Shown: one piece after another, positions 36,841-45,323 of the stretch
Layout of the letters: each line of letters starts with the position of its first letter
Position numbering within the stretch: the stretch's first letter is position 1
Assembly: GCF_026891095.1 (NCBI RefSeq)
Contig: NZ_JAPTNL010000007.1
Coordinates: 1-64,000, forward strand
From: Roseovarius salincola
GTDB lineage: Bacteria; Pseudomonadota; Alphaproteobacteria; Rhodobacterales; Rhodobacteraceae
Direction of reading: 5' to 3'
DNA: 64,000 nucleotides
The notes under the pieces: generated by a model
What the model saw: the letters and a program-made list of their open reading frames with translations, nothing else
Databases searched by the model: none
Told to the model about the DNA's origin: nothing
Position numbers and translations under genes: made by a program

Positions 36841-38216
36841 TGGAAGTTGTTCTTCTTTTCGTGATGGTGATCGGCCTGATGCTGGTGGGCGTGCCGATTG
36901 CCGTCTCATTGGGCTTGAGTTCGACCCTGTTCCTGTTGTGGTTCTCGGAAAGCTCGATGGCGTCCATCGCGCAGACCCTGTTCGAGGCCTTCGAGGGACA
37001 TTTCACCCTGCTGGCGATCCCGTTCTTCATCCTGGCCTCGTCCTTCATGACGACGGGCGGCGTGGCGCAGCGGATCATCCGCTTTTCGATCGCCTGCGTG
37101 GGGCATCTGCATGGCGGGCTGGCCATTGCCGGGGTTTTCGCCTGCATGCTCTTTGCCGCGCTGTCGGGGTCGAGCCCGGCGACGGTGGTCGCCATCGGCA
37201 CGATCGTGATCGCGGGCATGCGGCAGGTGGGCTATACCCGCGATTTCGCCGCCGGCGTGATCGCCAATGCGGGCACGCTGGGCATTCTCATTCCGCCCTC
37301 GATCGTGATGGTGGTCTATGCCGCCGCGGTCGAGGTCTCGGTCGGGCGCATGTTCCTGGCCGGTGTGATCCCCGGCCTGATGGCGGGCGGGATGCTGATG
37401 ACGGCGATCTATGTCATGGCCCGGCTGCGCAACATGCCCAAGGGCGAATGGCTGGGCTGGGGCGAGATCCTGTCCTCGGGGCGCGATGCGGCCTGGGGGC
37501 TGTTTCTGATCGTGATCATCCTCGGCGGCATCTATGGCGGCATCTTCACGCCGACCGAAGCCGCCGCCGTGGCCGCTGTCTATTCGTTCTTCATCGCCAG
37601 CTTCGTCTACAAGGACATGGGACCGCTCGCGACCAAGGGCGAGGGACGCAACATCAGCCTGTTGCGCAAGCCACAGGCGCTGATCACGGCGTTCTTTCAT
37701 GCCGATACGCGCCACACGCTATTTGAGGCGGGCAAGCTGACGGTGACGCTTCTGTTCGTGATCGCCAACGCGCTGATCCTCAAGCATGTGCTGACCGACG
37801 AGCAGATCCCGCAGCAGATCGCGGGAGCGATGCTGGATGCGGGTTTCGGGCCGGTGATGTTCCTGATCGTGGTCAACGTGATCCTGTTGATCGGCGGACA
37901 GTTCATGGAGCCCTCGGGGCTTCTGGTGATCGTGGCGCCGCTGGTCTTTCCGATTGCGATGGAGCTGGGGATCGACCCCATTCACCTCGGCATCATCATG
38001 GTGGTCAACATGGAAATCGGGATGATCACGCCGCCTGTGGGTCTGAACCTGTTCGTGACCTCGGGCGTGGCGGGAATGCCGATGATGAGCGTCGTGCGCG
38101 CCGCCCTGCCCTTCCTGGCGGTGCTGTTCGTGTTCCTGATCCTGATCACCTACATCCCGTGGATATCGACGGTGCTGCCCAACACCTTCATGGGACCGGA
38201 GATCATCACCAACTAG
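36840..38216 (+). CDS. dctM: TRAP transporter large membrane subunit DctM
   Basis: 458 residues from the ATG at 36840 (TGATG overlap with dctQ; a GTG three bases up is possible). About twelve helices. Family motifs include LLAIPFFILASSFMTTGGVAQRI, GSSPATVVAIGTI, GTLGILIPPSIVMVVYA, PTEAAAVA and MITPPVGLNLFVTSG. It forms the Na+-driven transport channel with DctQ. Confidence 0.94.
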   Translation: MEVVLLFVMVIGLMLVGVPIAVSLGLSSTLFLLWFSESSMASIAQTLFEAFEGHFTLLAIPFFILASSFMTTGGVAQRIIRFSIACVGHLHGGLAIAGVFACMLFAALSGSSPATVVAIGTIVIAGMRQVGYTRDFAAGVIANAGTLGILIPPSIVMVVYAAAVEVSVGRMFLAGVIPGLMAGGMLMTAIYVMARLRNMPKGEWLGWGEILSSGRDAAWGLFLIVIILGGIYGGIFTPTEAAAVAAVYSFFIASFVYKDMGPLATKGEGRNISLLRKPQALITAFFHADTRHTLFEAGKLTVTLLFVIANALILKHVLTDEQIPQQIAGAMLDAGFGPVMFLIVVNVILLIGGQFMEPSGLLVIVAPLVFPIAMELGIDPIHLGIIMVVNMEIGMITPPVGLNLFVTSGVAGMPMMSVVRAALPFLAVLFVFLILITYIPWISTVLPNTFMGPEIITN

Positions 38217-38238
38217 ACTTTGCGGTAACGAGTGATGC

Positions 38239-38267
38239 GCGCCGCCCCCCGTTGGGCGGCGCGTTTT
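38239..38267 (+). terminator. Rho-independent terminator of dctPQM
   Basis: GCGCCGCCC (38239–38247) pairs with GGGCGGCGC (38254–38262), then GTTTT. It starts 22 bases after the dctM stop. Confidence 0.8.
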
Positions 38268-38322
38268 CGTTCGGGGTTTGGGCTGGCGGCGCATCCCAAA
38301 GACGCGCGCATCACGGCAAAGC

Positions 38323-39108
38323 CTATTTCCCCTTCCAGACCGGATCGCGTTTTTCGGCGAAGGCGCGGGCGCCTTCGGCCTGATCCTCGGAAGCATAGAG
38401 CAGATCGACGGTTTCGAACTGGCGCCGGGTGATCCGGTTCATGGCGTCCTGAAAGGTCATCGCCTCGGCCTCGCGCACGATCTCCTTGAGGGCGGCGTAG
38501 ACGAGGGGCGGCCCGGATGCGAGATGCCCGGCCATTTCGCGCGCCTTCGCCATCAGGTCGCCCGCGGGATGGATATGATTGACGAGGCCCCAGCGGGCGG
38601 CCTCTTCGGCGTCGATCCAGCGCCCGGTCAGCAGCATTTCCATCGCGATATGATAGGGGATGCGCTTGGGCAGTTTCACACTGGCGGCATCGGCCACCGT
38701 GCCCGAGCGGATTTCCGGCAGGGCGAATTGCGCGTGATCGGCGGCCAGGATGATATCGGCCGAAAGCGCCCATTCCAGCCCGCCACCACAGCAGATGCCG
38801 TTGACGGCGGCGATGATCGGCTTGTTCATCGCGCGCATTTCCTGAATGCCGCCAAATCCGCCCGGCCCGTAATCGCCATCCACCGCGTCACCATCGGCGG
38901 CGGCCTTGAGATCCCAGCCGGGGCAGAAGAATTTCTCGCCCGCGCCGGTGATCAGGGCGACGCGCATGTCGGGATCGTCGCGAAAATCGCGGAACACCTC
39001 ACCGAGGATGCGGCTGGTGGCGATGTCGATGGCGTTGGCCTTGGGCCGGTCCAGCGTCACCTCGAGCACATGGCCCGAGCGGGTTGTCTTGACGGGGCTC
39101 TCTGTCAT
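38323..39108 (-). CDS. caiD: Crotonobetainyl-CoA hydratase / carnitinyl-CoA dehydratase
   Basis: 261 residues, enoyl-CoA hydratase superfamily. The sequence is strikingly close to E. coli CaiD: EVTLDRPKANAID, FRDDP…ITGAGEKFF, GWDLKAAA, GPGGF and the end SEDQAEGARAFAEKRDPVWKGK-like. Glu112 and Glu132 correspond to the catalytic pair. It interconverts crotonobetainyl-CoA and L-carnitinyl-CoA. It overlaps the upstream acyl-CoA synthetase gene by four bases. Confidence 0.9.
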   Translation of the reverse strand: MTESPVKTTRSGHVLEVTLDRPKANAIDIATSRILGEVFRDFRDDPDMRVALITGAGEKFFCPGWDLKAAADGDAVDGDYGPGGFGGIQEMRAMNKPIIAAVNGICCGGGLEWALSADIILAADHAQFALPEIRSGTVADAASVKLPKRIPYHIAMEMLLTGRWIDAEEAARWGLVNHIHPAGDLMAKAREMAGHLASGPPLVYAALKEIVREAEAMTFQDAMNRITRRQFETVDLLYASEDQAEGARAFAEKRDPVWKGK

Positions 39109-41156
39109 GGCATCTCTCCGATGGTTGCGATGGTGATAAGCGCATCCACCGCCACGGCGCGGCCGGGCGTGCAGATGAGCGGGTTGATTTCCACCTCTTC
39201 AAGGTGTTCGGCGTGGCGCGTCACGTAATCCTGCACCGCCAGCACCGCATCGGCAATGGCGGCGCGCGCGACCGGCGGCGCGCCCCGATACCCCGTCAGC
39301 AGCGGCGCGATGCGCAAGCCGTCAAGGGCGGCGTCGATATCGGCGCGGGTCACGGGCAGGAGAAGCTGCGCGCTGTCCGCGACGATCTCGGTCAGGGTGC
39401 CGCCCGCGCCAAGCGTCAGCACGAAGCCATGCGCCGGATCGCGGATGACACCGATCAGCAGTTCCGCCACCCCGTCGGTGATCATTTCCTCGACCAGCCA
39501 GCTTTCGCATGGCATGGCGCGGGCGATGGCGATGGCGGCGGCGGGGTCATGCGGGGCGAGCGCGACGCCGCCCGCTTCGGTCTTGTGGGCAAGGCCTTCG
39601 GCCTTGATGACCAGCGGCGCGCCGATCCGCTGCGCGGCATCTTCCAGCGCGGCGTGGCTCTCGGCGCGCAGCGCACGCGGCACGTTCAGACCATGCCGCG
39701 CGAGCGCCGCCTTGGCCTCGGCTTCGCTGAGGGTGCCGGGCGCCCCGGGCGCGCCGGGCAGCAGAAGCGGCGCGCGATCGGGGCGGGGCCGGCCGAGAAA
39801 ACCGGCAACCTCGATCGCGCTCAGCGCGTCATCCAGCCCGAGCAGCGGCACGAGCCCCGCCTCGATGCAGCGCAGCGCGAGCGGCTCGGGCAGCGCCTCG
39901 GGCAAGGTGGCGATCAGCGCAAGCGGCTTGCCGCTCTCGCGCGACGCGATCACGCTGGCCGTGATGATGCATTCCCAGGCGTCCATGCTGCAACGATCCG
40001 TGCGCGGGAAATCGGCAACCAGGCAACCAAGCGCCAGATCGCCCGACAGCATCGCCGTGAATGTGCGCGCCATTGCCGGGACATCATCCCAGATATAGGT
40101 GTGATAATCCAATGGGTTGGCCAGCGAGACCATCGGCCCGAGCGCGTCGCGCAGCGCCCTTTTCTGCTCCTCACCGAGCGGAGGAAACACTATATCGCGC
40201 CCCTCGGCGCTGTCGGCCACAAGACTGGCCTCGCCCCCCGAGCAGGACATCGAGGCGATCCGGTTCGATGGCAGCGCACCCGCCAGATGCACAAGCTTCA
40301 GGCTTTCCAGAAAGGCGGTCAGGCTGAAGACCTGCGCAAACCCCAGGCGCCGCAAGAGCGCCCGGCCTCCCGCATCGCTGCCCGCCAGCGAGGCGGTATG
40401 CGAGACCGCCGCCGCCTGCGCATGGGCCGAACGCCCGGCCTTCAGGGCGATCACCGGCTTGTTGCGCGCATGTGCCTCGGCGGCGAGCGCCTCGAAGGCG
40501 CGCAGATCGCCCACCCCTTCGATATGCAGGCCCAGCGCGGTCACGCGATCATCCGCCAGAAGCGCGCGGCCCATATCGGCAAGGCCGGTCTGCGCCTGGT
40601 TGCCGGCGGTCAGCACATAGGCCAGCGGCAGGCCGCGCGCCTGCATGGTGAGGTTGAGCGCGATGTTGGAGCTTTGGGTCAGGATCGCAACGCCCGAGTC
40701 GCAACGCTGCCCGCCATGCTGGTCGGGCCACAAAAGCGCCCCGTCGAGATAATTGACGAAACCATAGCAATTCGGCCCGATCACCGGCATCCCACCCGCC
40801 GCCTGCAGCAATCGCGCCTGAAGATCGGCGCCGTCGCCGGTCTCGGCCTGCGCCTCGCTGAAGCCGCTGGCGAAACAGACCGCTCCGCCCGCCCCCATCA
40901 GGGCGAGCGCGCCCGTCACCTCGATGGTGGCGTGGCGGTTGACGCCGATGAATGCCGCATCGGGCGCGCCGGGCAGATCGGCAAGGCTGGCATGGGCCGC
41001 GACGCCGCCCAGTTCGCTGCGGCGCGGATGCACGGGCCAGATATCGCCGGCAAAGCCCATCTTGCGGCATTGCTCGACCACATTGGCGCACCACGCCCCG
41101 CCGCCGATCACGGCGATCGAGCGCGGGCGCAAAAGGCGGGAAAGATCGCGTGTCAT
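39105..41156 (-). CDS. ADP-forming acyl-CoA synthetase (acetate–CoA ligase family)
   Basis: 683 residues. Domain order is CoA-binding (SRLLRPRSIAVIGGGAWCANVV, about 1–130), succinyl-CoA-ligase-like (about 150–450, with IGPNCYGFVN and the phospho-His region AVSHTASLAGS) and a C-terminal ATP-grasp domain (about 470–683, VIKAEGLAHKTEAGGV, EEVEINPL). Next to caiD and an acyl-CoA dehydrogenase it probably activates carnitine, gamma-butyrobetaine or crotonobetaine, replacing the CaiC ligase or CaiB transferase. The substrate is inferred from context only. Confidence 0.85.
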   Translation of the reverse strand: MTRDLSRLLRPRSIAVIGGGAWCANVVEQCRKMGFAGDIWPVHPRRSELGGVAAHASLADLPGAPDAAFIGVNRHATIEVTGALALMGAGGAVCFASGFSEAQAETGDGADLQARLLQAAGGMPVIGPNCYGFVNYLDGALLWPDQHGGQRCDSGVAILTQSSNIALNLTMQARGLPLAYVLTAGNQAQTGLADMGRALLADDRVTALGLHIEGVGDLRAFEALAAEAHARNKPVIALKAGRSAHAQAAAVSHTASLAGSDAGGRALLRRLGFAQVFSLTAFLESLKLVHLAGALPSNRIASMSCSGGEASLVADSAEGRDIVFPPLGEEQKRALRDALGPMVSLANPLDYHTYIWDDVPAMARTFTAMLSGDLALGCLVADFPRTDRCSMDAWECIITASVIASRESGKPLALIATLPEALPEPLALRCIEAGLVPLLGLDDALSAIEVAGFLGRPRPDRAPLLLPGAPGAPGTLSEAEAKAALARHGLNVPRALRAESHAALEDAAQRIGAPLVIKAEGLAHKTEAGGVALAPHDPAAAIAIARAMPCESWLVEEMITDGVAELLIGVIRDPAHGFVLTLGAGGTLTEIVADSAQLLLPVTRADIDAALDGLRIAPLLTGYRGAPPVARAAIADAVLAVQDYVTRHAEHLEEVEINPLICTPGRAVAVDALITIATIGEMP

Positions 41157-41177
41157 GGATGACCCCCTCGCGAAGCA

Positions 41178-41240
41178 GAGGGGCGCTGCCCCTCTTGGCC
41201 TTCGGCCAATTCACCCCGAGGTATTTGCAGCCAGATGAAG
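41178..41240 (+). repeat. Extragenic GC-hairpin repeat, forward copy
   Basis: GAGGGGC/GCCCCTC (41178–41194) and TTGGCC/GGCCAA (41195–41209) are two consecutive hairpins, followed by CCCCGAGGTATTTGCAGCC… ending at 41240. Confidence 0.65.
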
Positions 41241-41366
41241 TAACCCGCTGTTAACCCCGCCCCGCCATACTGGCCGCGCGGCACAGGCTGAGGAGCCGAT
41301 GGCCGCGCCAGGTGAAGCCCCTCGTTCCTTGTGGACGGGGGGTCCTTCATGTGTCCGGCCCCTGTT

Positions 41367-41413
41367 TTCATCTGGCGGGAAATACCTCGGGGGTTTGGGG
41401 GCAGCGCCCCCAA
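41367..41413 (-). repeat. Extragenic GC-hairpin repeat, inverted copy
   Basis: Read on the minus strand: TTGGGGGC/GCCCCCAA hairpin (41395–41413 region) followed by CCCCCGAGGTATTTCCCGCC and AGATGAA. It faces the forward copy at 41.2 kb. Confidence 0.65.
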
Positions 41414-41448
41414 TGCGATGGCCCCGATTTCCTGCGCACCGCTGTCGT

Positions 41449-42609
41449 TCATGCGCCGAGCGGTCGCAGCAATTCGCGGCTGATGATGTGGCGCTGGATT
41501 TCGCTGGTGCCGTCCCAGATCCGCTCGACCCGCGCATCGCGCCAGAACCGCTCGATCGGCAGATCGTCCATCAGCCCCATGCCGCCATGCACCTGAAGGG
41601 TCGCATCGGTCACGCGGGCCAGCATTTCGCTTGCGTAAAGCTTGGCACTGGCGATTTCGCGGTTGGCGGGCAGGCCCTGATCAAGCCGCCAGGCGGCGGC
41701 CAGGGTCAGGAAATCGGCGGCGTCGATCTCGGTGATCATGTCCGCGATCTGGAAGCCCACGCCCTGGAACTTGCCGATGGGCTGGCCGAACTGGCGCCGT
41801 TCGGCGGCGTGCGAGAGCGCATGTTCAAAGCAGCGCCGGGCGCGCCCGACGCTCATGGTGGCGACAGTGATGCGGGTGGCGTAGAGCCATTCGTTCATCA
41901 CCGCGAAACCGCCATCGACTTCGCCCAGCACCTGCGCGTCAGGCAGGCGGCAATCGTCGAATTCGAGCACCATGTTCTTGTAGCCGCGATGGCTGACCGA
42001 GTTGTAGCCGTCGCGGATGGTGAAGCCGGGCGTGCCGCGATCCACGAGAAATGTGGTGATCCGCTTCTTGGGGCCACGGTCGGTCATGTCCTCGCCGGTG
42101 GCCACGAAGACGATAACGAAATCAGCGTGATCCGCGCCCGAGATGAAATGCTTGGTGCCATTGAGAACCCAGTCGCCGCCGTCGCGCCGGGCGGTGCATT
42201 TCATGCCGCGCACATCGGAACCGGCGTCGGGTTCGGTCATCGCCAGCGCGTCCATCCGCTCGCCGCGCACGGCGGGCAGGAGGTAGCGTTCGCGCTGCTC
42301 GCCGGTGCAGGCCATCAGGATATTCTGGGGGCGTCCGAAGAAATGCGTGAGCGCCATCGAGCCGCGCCCGAGCTCGCGCTCAACCAGGGCGAAGTCCAGA
42401 TGTCCCAGCCCCGCGCCGCCGACCTCTTCGGGAAAGTTGCAGGCATAGAAACCCAGATCCAGCGTCTTGCGCCTGATCTCTTGCGCGAGATCGGGGGGCA
42501 CCTGGCCGCTGCGTTCGACCGCGGCCTCGTGGGGGTAGATCTCGTTCTCGACGAAGCTGCGCACGGTCGAGACGATCATCTCCTGTTCGTCACTCAATCC
42601 GAAATGCAT
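41449..42609 (-). CDS. Acyl-CoA dehydrogenase (probable gamma-butyrobetainyl-CoA / crotonobetainyl-CoA type)
   Basis: 386 residues from the ATG at 42609 (AAGGAC site upstream). Three-domain acyl-CoA dehydrogenase fold with MTEPDAGSDVRGMKC (FAD-binding loop), RRQFGQPIGKFQGVGFQIADM and the end region VHGGMGLMDDLPIERFWRDARVERIWDGTSEI. In this cluster it could oxidise gamma-butyrobetainyl-CoA to crotonobetainyl-CoA. It is four bases downstream of the carnitine dehydrogenase gene. Confidence 0.85.
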   Translation of the reverse strand: MHFGLSDEQEMIVSTVRSFVENEIYPHEAAVERSGQVPPDLAQEIRRKTLDLGFYACNFPEEVGGAGLGHLDFALVERELGRGSMALTHFFGRPQNILMACTGEQRERYLLPAVRGERMDALAMTEPDAGSDVRGMKCTARRDGGDWVLNGTKHFISGADHADFVIVFVATGEDMTDRGPKKRITTFLVDRGTPGFTIRDGYNSVSHRGYKNMVLEFDDCRLPDAQVLGEVDGGFAVMNEWLYATRITVATMSVGRARRCFEHALSHAAERRQFGQPIGKFQGVGFQIADMITEIDAADFLTLAAAWRLDQGLPANREIASAKLYASEMLARVTDATLQVHGGMGLMDDLPIERFWRDARVERIWDGTSEIQRHIISRELLRPLGA

Positions 42610-42613
42610 GGGT

Positions 42614-44023
42614 TCAGTCCTTATCGGCATGAAGCGCCGCCAGGTCCGCGACACGGCGGGCGACCTGAGGCGCGGGTTCACAGGAACGACGGGTTTCGAG
42701 GCTGACATGGATCATCAGCTGATCGGAGCTGGCCAGCACCGTGCCATCGCCCGCGCGGATCATCCGGTGGGCGCAGCGCAGTTTCTTGCCCGCCCCCTCG
42801 GTGACGCGGCTATGGACCTCGACCCGCTCGCCGGCATGGGTTTCAGCGAGGAAACGGATGGTGGATTCGACGGTGAAATAGCTGAGCCCCGAGGCGATGT
42901 AATCGGCATCCGCCCCCACATGCGCCATGACCACATCCGCTGCGTCCGAGAATATCTGCCCGTAGCGGCCTTCGTTCATGTGGCCGTTGGCATCGGTCCA
43001 GTCCACCGGGATCACCCGCGATTGCGAGACCAGCGGATCACCTTCGGCGAGCGGCTGGCGCAGGCTGTACTGATGGGCATTGATCAGCCGCCCGGCGGCA
43101 TTGCCCTGCTGCCTGAGCGCGCGCATCATGGCGATGAGGTTGCCATCGCGCTTGCGTTCCAGATCGCGGATCGAAAGATGCCCCGATTGCGCGTCGGACT
43201 GGCTGGCGATCTTTTCCACCAGTTCGTCGCTCATCTCGGGCACGTCCATGAGCTTGGTCCAGGACCAGGCCAGCGCCGGGCCGAACTGGGCGATGAAATG
43301 GCGCATCCCCGCCTCGCCCCCGGCGATGCGGAAGGTTTCGAACAGCCCCATCTGCCCCCATCTGAGACCAAAGGCATAGCGGATCGCGTTGTCGATTTCC
43401 TCGGTCGTGGCGATGTCGTCATTCACGAGCCACAGCCCCTCGCGCCAGACCGCTTCCATCAGGCGATCGGCGATATGGGCGTCGATTTCCTTGCGCACAT
43501 GCAGCGGGTAAAGCCCGACCGAGGTGAGCAGCGCCTTGCAGGTTTCCACGGCGTGCGGATCGGTGGCGGGCGAAGGCACCACTTCGATCAGCGGCAGAAG
43601 ATAGACCGGGTTGAACGGGTGCGTCACCATGATGCGCGAGGGGTCGGCGGCGCCCTGCTGCAACTCGGAGGGTTTGAAGCCCGAGGTCGAGGAGCCGATC
43701 AGCGCGCCCGGATCGGCGGCCTGGATTTCGGCAAACACCCGGTGCTTGAGATCCAGCCGCTCGGTCACGCTTTCCTGAACCCAATCGACACCGCTGACCG
43801 CCTCGGCGATCGAGGCGCAGAAGGTCAGCGCCCCCTCGTCGGGCATTGCGCAATCGTAAAGCATCGGCAGGGCGCGGCGGGCATTGTCGAGCACTTCGCC
43901 GACCTTGCGTTCTGCCTGCGGGTCGGGGTCGAAGACGCGCACGTCCCAGCCATTGAGCAGGAAGCGCGCGGCCCAGCCGCCGCCGATGACACCGCCCCCG
44001 ATGATCGCTGCGGTTCGTGTCAT
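42614..44023 (-). CDS. L-carnitine dehydrogenase fused to a betainyl-CoA-type thioesterase
   Basis: 469 residues. Residues 1–315 form a 3-hydroxyacyl-CoA-dehydrogenase-like enzyme: NAD motif AAIIGGGVIGGGWAARF, SSTSGFKPSELQ and HPFNPVYLLPLIEVV, as in carnitine 3-dehydrogenase. Residues about 333–455 are a hot-dog thioesterase (VIPVDWTDANGHMNEGRYGQ). The first part oxidises carnitine to 3-dehydrocarnitine; the second may hydrolyse betainyl-CoA to glycine betaine. These activities are separate CdhA and CdhB proteins in Pseudomonas. It overlaps the lipoprotein gene by four bases. Confidence 0.9.
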   Translation of the reverse strand: MTRTAAIIGGGVIGGGWAARFLLNGWDVRVFDPDPQAERKVGEVLDNARRALPMLYDCAMPDEGALTFCASIAEAVSGVDWVQESVTERLDLKHRVFAEIQAADPGALIGSSTSGFKPSELQQGAADPSRIMVTHPFNPVYLLPLIEVVPSPATDPHAVETCKALLTSVGLYPLHVRKEIDAHIADRLMEAVWREGLWLVNDDIATTEEIDNAIRYAFGLRWGQMGLFETFRIAGGEAGMRHFIAQFGPALAWSWTKLMDVPEMSDELVEKIASQSDAQSGHLSIRDLERKRDGNLIAMMRALRQQGNAAGRLINAHQYSLRQPLAEGDPLVSQSRVIPVDWTDANGHMNEGRYGQIFSDAADVVMAHVGADADYIASGLSYFTVESTIRFLAETHAGERVEVHSRVTEGAGKKLRCAHRMIRAGDGTVLASSDQLMIHVSLETRRSCEPAPQVARRVADLAALHADKD

Positions 44024-44556
44024 GTGTCGTCTCCTTCTTGCCGCGGCCCAAGCGCGCGCTCTGCATATCCGTTGAATTCCAGTATCTCGCGTGCGGCGGT
44101 GATACGGTCCGCACCGCCCGAGGGCGCGCGGTCGAGCACCCAGCCGAAGCTGCCATCGGGCGTGCCGATGGCGGCGGTGCGATAGCCCTCATCGACCCAG
44201 ACCACCCAGAGTTCCAGCGCGCCCGAGGGGCCGGAAAGCCGCCAGCGGTTCGGCCCCAGAACGGTAGCGGTCCGTGTGACGCGCCGGGTTTCACAAGCGC
44301 CGTCCGCATCGCAGACCCTGCGCGTGAAGGTGAATCTATCGGTCTCGCCCGGATTGTAGCCAACCGCGATCAGACCCGCCATCTCGGGCGTTGGCGGCGT
44401 GGTCGCGCGCAGCACCCAGTCGCCCGAAAGCCGCGCATGATCGCTGCGCGTCGTGACCGAAAGCGGCTGACCCGTGTCGCGATACCCCGGCCCGGTGGGC
44501 GCGCTGGCACAGGCGGCGAGAAACAGGAGCGAAAGGAGGCCGAGGCGGCGCATCAT
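44020..44556 (-). CDS. Small lipoprotein embedded in the carnitine operon
   Basis: 178 residues. The signal peptide MMRRLGLLSLLFLAAC ends in a lipobox with Cys16. The remainder is beta-rich with lipocalin-like features (YRDTGQPLSVTT, GDWVLRATTP, RWRLSGPSGALELWVVWVDEGYRTAAIGTPDG and the final tract FGWVLDRAP). ATGA overlaps on both sides bind it into the operon. A periplasmic ligand-binding or envelope role is possible, but no function in carnitine use is known to me. Confidence 0.75.
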   Translation of the reverse strand: MMRRLGLLSLLFLAACASAPTGPGYRDTGQPLSVTTRSDHARLSGDWVLRATTPPTPEMAGLIAVGYNPGETDRFTFTRRVCDADGACETRRVTRTATVLGPNRWRLSGPSGALELWVVWVDEGYRTAAIGTPDGSFGWVLDRAPSGGADRITAAREILEFNGYAERALGPRQEGDDT

Positions 44557-45317
44557 GGGACCATGCTTTCGGTATGCCCATCCACCGCAAGCACCTGCCC
44601 GCTGACGCGGCCAGCGGCGGGAGAGGCCAGAAACAGCGCCATGTCGGCAAGGTCGTCGGCACTGACCCATGTGCGCAGGCTGGAGCCCTTGACGTAGATC
44701 TGGCGCACTTCGTCGGGCGAAAGGCCGCTGGCGGCGGCTTCCATCGCTATGACGCGATCCATGCGCGCGCCCTCGACTGCGCCGGGGGCGATGGCGTTGA
44801 CGCGCACACCCGCGGGGCCAAGCTCCATCGCCAGCGTCTTCATGAGGCCAATCAGCCCCCATTTGGCGGTGACATAGGGGCTGCGGTGGGGCACGCCATG
44901 GAGGCCGGATGTGGAGCTGGTCAGGAGGATCAGCCCCGCGCCCTGCCCCCGCATTACCCGCGCCGCCCAGCGGCAGGTCAGGAAAGCGCCGTTGAGGTTG
45001 ACATCGAGGCAGGCGCGCCATGCCTCAAAATCGAGAGCCTCGATCCGCCCCGCCGGGCCGCCTGTGCCCGCGTTGGCGCAGACGACGTCGGCGCCGCCCC
45101 AGTCCCGTTCGACCCGGTCAAGAAAGGCGTCCATCTGCGCGGGATCCGTGACATCGGCCAGGGCGGTTATGGCATCCGGCAGTTCGGCCTCGGCCGCGGC
45201 GACGGCGGATGCATCCGCATCGCACAGCGCCACACGGTCGCCGCGCGCGTGAAAGCGGCGCGCGAGGGTCAGGCCGATTCCCGAGGCCCCGCCGGTGATG
45301 ACGACACGCTGGCCCAT
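44553..45317 (-). CDS. Short-chain dehydrogenase/reductase
   Basis: 254 residues. Classical SDR features: VVITGGASGIGLTLARRF, the CANAG motif, Ser in LLTSSTSG, and the YVTAK catalytic Tyr/Lys pair, ending VSGQVLAVDGHTESMV. In this operon it could be a D-carnitine dehydrogenase, an SDR activity described in Agrobacterium, or act on 3-dehydrocarnitine; this is inference from position. Confidence 0.82.
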   Translation of the reverse strand: MGQRVVITGGASGIGLTLARRFHARGDRVALCDADASAVAAAEAELPDAITALADVTDPAQMDAFLDRVERDWGGADVVCANAGTGGPAGRIEALDFEAWRACLDVNLNGAFLTCRWAARVMRGQGAGLILLTSSTSGLHGVPHRSPYVTAKWGLIGLMKTLAMELGPAGVRVNAIAPGAVEGARMDRVIAMEAAASGLSPDEVRQIYVKGSSLRTWVSADDLADMALFLASPAAGRVSGQVLAVDGHTESMVP

Positions 45318-45323
45318 CGCCGC

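Larger units (their letters stand above)
41157..41448. other. Intergenic stretch with two opposed extragenic repeats
   Basis: About 290 bases split the carnitine cluster between the acyl-CoA dehydrogenase and the acyl-CoA synthetase. It contains no gene; it holds one forward (41178–41240) and one inverted (41367–41413) copy of the GC-hairpin/CCCGAGGTATTTG repeat. Confidence 0.6.

Noticed and set aside
39204..41162. 652-codon plus-strand frame opposite the acyl-CoA synthetase
   Set aside because: Shadow of a three-domain enzyme that is fully explained on the minus strand.
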